From an uncultured Clostridia bacterium (GTDB lineage: Bacteria; Bacillota; Clostridia; Christensenellales; UBA1242), in the NCBI GenBank assembly GCA_947631485.1, contig CANRLJ010000047.1:1-6371 (forward strand): a stretch of DNA of 6,371 bases, given 5' to 3'. The translations under genes and the position numbers were made by a program. The notes beneath the pieces were generated by a model. The model saw only the letters and a program-made list of their open reading frames with translations. It made no database searches and was not told where the DNA came from. Positions 5,045 to 6,371 of the stretch are shown here, one piece after another. Each line of letters begins with the position of its first letter. Positions within the stretch are counted from its first letter, which is position 1.

Positions 5045-6371
5045 TTAACTTGCAGCCTCTCTTCCACCACCAGAACGATTTCTTGGATTGTTGCTACGAC
5101 GTCTTCCGAAGGTGTCAACTTCTGCTTGTGTGGAAGGATTTGCCGTTCCCAACTCTTGCGATGAACCAGGCACAGGGCTTCTGTATGCTGTGTCAGTTTC
5201 AATCTGATAGTTTGGCATTGTCGCATTTTGTGCTGTGATAAACTGCCATGCGGAGTCTTGCCAAGCACCTTGGTCTCTCACATTGTCTTCGGCGGCTGTT
5301 GCCTCGGCTGCTGCCTCAGCCTCTTGTTGTTCCAATTCAGCCAAGTTTGCTTCAAGTTGTGCCAAATGCTCATTTGCAAGGTCAATATCAGCACCAATTT
5401 GGTCTTCGGCATTTGCAACAGTTCCAAACAATCCTCTAAGCTGCATAAGTCTTCGTCTTTCTTCGTTTGTCAAAGATGATTCATCTCTTTGAGAGAGTTC
5501 TTCAAAGTCTCTTCTGTCTTGCTCAGGGATGGCTGGGTTGTTCCAAGCTGGGTCTTGCTCTCTTGCCTGAGTCCTTAATCTTGCATAATCAACCCTTTGC
5601 TTGTTTTGTTGTTCTTGGTTGTGTGCCTGAATAACGGCTCTTTGTCTTTCAACCAGGCTCTGTTTTGCCCGAAGTTTTGCTTGTGCTTGAATTTGAACCA
5701 CAGTCAGTTGTTGTGCATAGATTTCTCTCTGCAAGTTGCGTCTGCGGTCTTGCAAAGCGGCATGACGCTCTCTCAAGTTTCTTGCCCTACGACTGTTATC
5801 GGCAGGGGAGATGCCTTGCAACTGTTGTTCAAGTGCTTGAAGTTCGGTTTCAACTCTTGCAAGGTCTGGTTGAATTTGCAGGATGTCTCTGTTGACATGT
5901 TCCATTTGAATTTCAAGTTGTCTATGTTCGTCATTAACTCTCTGTTCTTCTCTTTCAAGTCGTTCTTGTCTTGCCAGACCAATGGAGTTCCAAGGTTGCC
6001 ACTCAACAACTGCTGCTCCCAAGAAGAAGGCAGGAGTGAGCACTGCCAAAAATGGCAGGAACACAGACAACAAAGCAACAATCACGCCCAAGCCCAAAAG
6101 TGAATTTCTGAGGTTTGGCATTGGCTCGTGTGGTTGCCATGGTTCTGGTGCTTGTCGCTCTGGTGCATTGACTTTTTCTGGGTCAGCGATGCCTTCTGGG
6201 TTTTCCAGTTCTTCCTCAGGGATTTCTGCATTTTGAACTCCACTTTCCATGTTTGCAATAACATCAAAGTTTGCAACATTTGTCGATTGACCAGTTCGGT
6301 TGTAAATAGGAATAAGTGGGCTTCGACCATTGTCTCTTTCTCTTATGCGTGGAGTGCCCGTGTCGTCAAAG
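5045..6371 (-). CDS. Membrane-anchored Arg/Gln-rich coiled-coil protein of unknown function, 5' end beyond window
   Basis: I cannot assign a family. The frame is open from the right edge to the stop at 5045-5047. ATG at 6250 is the first Met in view, but 40 further codons upstream stay open in the same frame and it has no Shine-Dalgarno site, so the true start is outside. Numbering from that Met: an acidic, Pro-rich segment (1-46), one hydrophobic block of about 32 residues (51-82, DNA 6005-6100) long enough for one kinked helix or a short hairpin, a first coiled coil (92-147), a break (SPADN), a second helix (153-230), a Pro-containing linker, a third coiled coil (279-326) with clear leucine heptads (LAQLEANLAELEQQ), then a polar disordered tail ending in a basic Arg/Gly/Ser-rich stretch. 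Only 4 Lys against about 41 Arg, and no Cys. A structural, envelope or scaffold role is possible; this is inference. No enzymatic motif is visible. Confidence 0.85.
   Translation of the reverse strand, partial: FDDTGTPRIRERDNGRSPLIPIYNRTGQSTNVANFDVIANMESGVQNAEIPEEELENPEGIADPEKVNAPERQAPEPWQPHEPMPNLRNSLLGLGVIVALLSVFLPFLAVLTPAFFLGAAVVEWQPWNSIGLARQERLEREEQRVNDEHRQLEIQMEHVNRDILQIQPDLARVETELQALEQQLQGISPADNSRRARNLRERHAALQDRRRNLQREIYAQQLTVVQIQAQAKLRAKQSLVERQRAVIQAHNQEQQNKQRVDYARLRTQAREQDPAWNNPAIPEQDRRDFEELSQRDESSLTNEERRRLMQLRGLFGTVANAEDQIGADIDLANEHLAQLEANLAELEQQEAEAAAEATAAEDNVRDQGAWQDSAWQFITAQNATMPNYQIETDTAYRSPVPGSSQELGTANPSTQAEVDTFGRRRSNNPRNRSGGGREAAS

Noticed and set aside
5597..6103. Plus-strand open frame of 168 codons, plus several shorter ones across 5228-6236
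   Set aside because: They are antisense to the coiled-coil gene. Its CAA/GAA/AGA-rich codons read in reverse give long Leu/Ser/Cys-rich frames without stops, and no RBS or promoter supports them.
6082..6330. Minus-strand 82-codon frame overlapping the coiled-coil gene
   Set aside because: It is an alternative frame of the same strand with no RBS; the coiled-coil frame is far longer and has coherent heptads and a membrane segment.

Overview
The window looks like a chromosomal segment of an AT-rich, low-GC Gram-positive bacterium of the Clostridia/Bacilli type. The best evidence is a minus-strand cluster coding for YchF, Mini-ribonuclease III (MrnC), the RlmB/TrmH-family rRNA 2'-O-methyltransferase and a sigma factor that matches the sporulation/transition-state sigma factor SigH across its DNA-binding regions. 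The mrnC-rlmB-sigH order is a Firmicutes signature. Shine-Dalgarno sites are strong, and the two promoters found have near-consensus housekeeping (SigA-type) elements. Species cannot be named from this sequence.

Layout. Positions 1-1065 (minus) hold the first 355 codons of glutaminyl-tRNA synthetase, cut off by the left edge. Positions 1066-1240 are a divergent promoter region: one promoter fires left into glnS through a leader with a 9-bp stem-loop, the other fires right with a textbook -35/-10. The rightward unit (1241-2164) is one gene for a 307-residue soluble protein that I cannot assign to any family; it ends in a strong intrinsic terminator (2163-2191). From 4984 down to 2202 (minus) runs the tight cluster ychF > mrnC > rlmB > sigH, with gaps of 12 and 9 nt and then a 4-nt ATGA overlap. 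A long hairpin (5004-5036) separates ychF from the gene upstream. Positions 5045-6371 (minus) hold the 3' part of a large gene for a membrane-anchored, Arg/Gln/Glu-rich coiled-coil protein that is almost free of lysine and has no cysteine; its start lies beyond the right edge.

How the genes fit together. Most of the window is translation and RNA metabolism: Gln-tRNA charging, the ribosome-associated ATPase/GTPase YchF, 23S rRNA maturation by MrnC and 23S rRNA methylation by RlmB, with SigH, a stress and developmental regulator, translationally coupled at the end. The parts not explained by known biology are the orphan gene at 1241-2164 and the coiled-coil membrane protein at the right end. 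I see no CRISPR array, tRNA, rRNA, insertion sequence or phage gene, and no convincing evidence of a new multi-gene system; those two proteins are the best candidates for new biology.
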